Below, piece by piece: positions 63,923-64,000 of a stretch of DNA of 64,000 nt. The translations under genes were made by a program, and so were the position numbers. The notes beneath the pieces are model-generated. The model was not told the origin of the DNA, made no database searches, and saw only the letters and a program-made list of their open reading frames with translations. The number at the start of each line of letters is the position of its first letter. Positions within the stretch are counted from its first letter, which is position 1. Origin of the DNA: Candidatus Kryptoniota bacterium (GTDB lineage: Bacteria; Bacteroidota; Ignavibacteria; Kryptoniales; JAKASW01); assembly GCA_024641705.1 (NCBI GenBank), contig JAHECO010000006.1:123879-187878 (forward strand), given 5' to 3'.

Positions 63923-64000
63923 CCAGGACCGTACTGGCGGGATCGGGCTTCGCTTACTGGCGGCGCAAGGTGTCGAACACATTCTTTACCTTCCTCTTTT
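63898..64000 (+). CDS. pstA: Phosphate ABC transporter permease PstA, partial (start only)
   Basis: TTG at 63898, with AAGGTGG just upstream, opens a frame LANDSNQIARTVLAGSGFAY followed by WRRKVSNTFFTFLF, which matches the basic and first hydrophobic segments at the start of PstA. Only about 34 codons fit before the window ends. The overlap with pstC supports co-translation. Confidence 0.75.
   Translation, partial: MANDSNQIARTVLAGSGFAYWRRKVSNTFFTFLF

Overview
The window looks like a moderately GC-rich chromosome segment from a member of the Bacteroidota/Chlorobiota lineage, most likely close to the Ignavibacteria or Kryptonia. This rests on family content, not on a marker tree. Two secreted proteins end in a type IX secretion (T9SS) sorting domain of the YPNPFNP type. 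DUF2723, DUF4159 and DUF4175 proteins are present, menaquinone is made by the futalosine route (mqnE, mqnA), and several promoters resemble the Bacteroidota TTTG-N20-TAnnTTTG pattern. Unlike classical Bacteroidetes, many genes also carry strong Shine-Dalgarno sites. No tRNA, rRNA, CRISPR array, IS element or prophage was recognised.

Layout. 0-6 kb: a partial citrate synthase gene, a decayed region with frameshifts, a lipoprotein and an outer-membrane protein, then a deoxyhypusine-synthase-like gene coupled to argJ and a histone H1-like gene. 6-8 kb: a soluble PAS histidine kinase and a receiver-DHp protein. 8-12.3 kb: DUF4159 and DUF4175 genes. 12.3-14.5 kb: a DedA-like protein and a seven-haem cytochrome, followed by a 780-base structured intergenic region. 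15-21 kb: asparaginase-like protein, tag, a TlpA-like protein, a SagB-like oxidoreductase, an unannotated 39-residue membrane protein, and a repeat-rich T9SS cargo protein. 21-25.8 kb: a DUF2723 membrane glycosyltransferase-like protein and a BNR-repeat protein. 26-29 kb: aspartate aminotransferase and pckA. 29-33 kb: the housekeeping group ffh-rpsP-khpA-rimM-trmD-rplS. 33-35 kb: mqnE-mqnA. 35-38.5 kb: a beta-helix plus barrel outer-membrane protein and glutamate dehydrogenase. 38.6-42.4 kb: YbjQ, an amidohydrolase that appears to have lost its metal site, an aldo/keto reductase and an adenosine-specific kinase. 42.4-47 kb: a TolC-MacA-MacB type exporter. 47-49.6 kb: PAP2 phosphatase, ogt and a LysE-type exporter.

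49.9-62.9 kb is the most coherent accessory block. It holds three SurA/parvulin-type folding factors, a broken M16 peptidase gene, an intact catalytic M16 and its HXXEH-less partner, a MoxR ATPase, a secreted subtilase with a T9SS signal, and a membrane VWA protein. Most are on one strand with overlapping or nearly touching ends, so the block reads as an envelope folding and proteolysis unit. The window ends with pstC and the start of pstA, preceded by an 11-base-phased TTAAC(A/C) array that looks like a PhoP box.

The strongest candidates for something new are the metal-site-less amidohydrolase with its coupled reductase, the envelope proteostasis/MoxR cluster with no DUF58 gene, a family of apparently leaderless promoters, and the small membrane protein at 18910.
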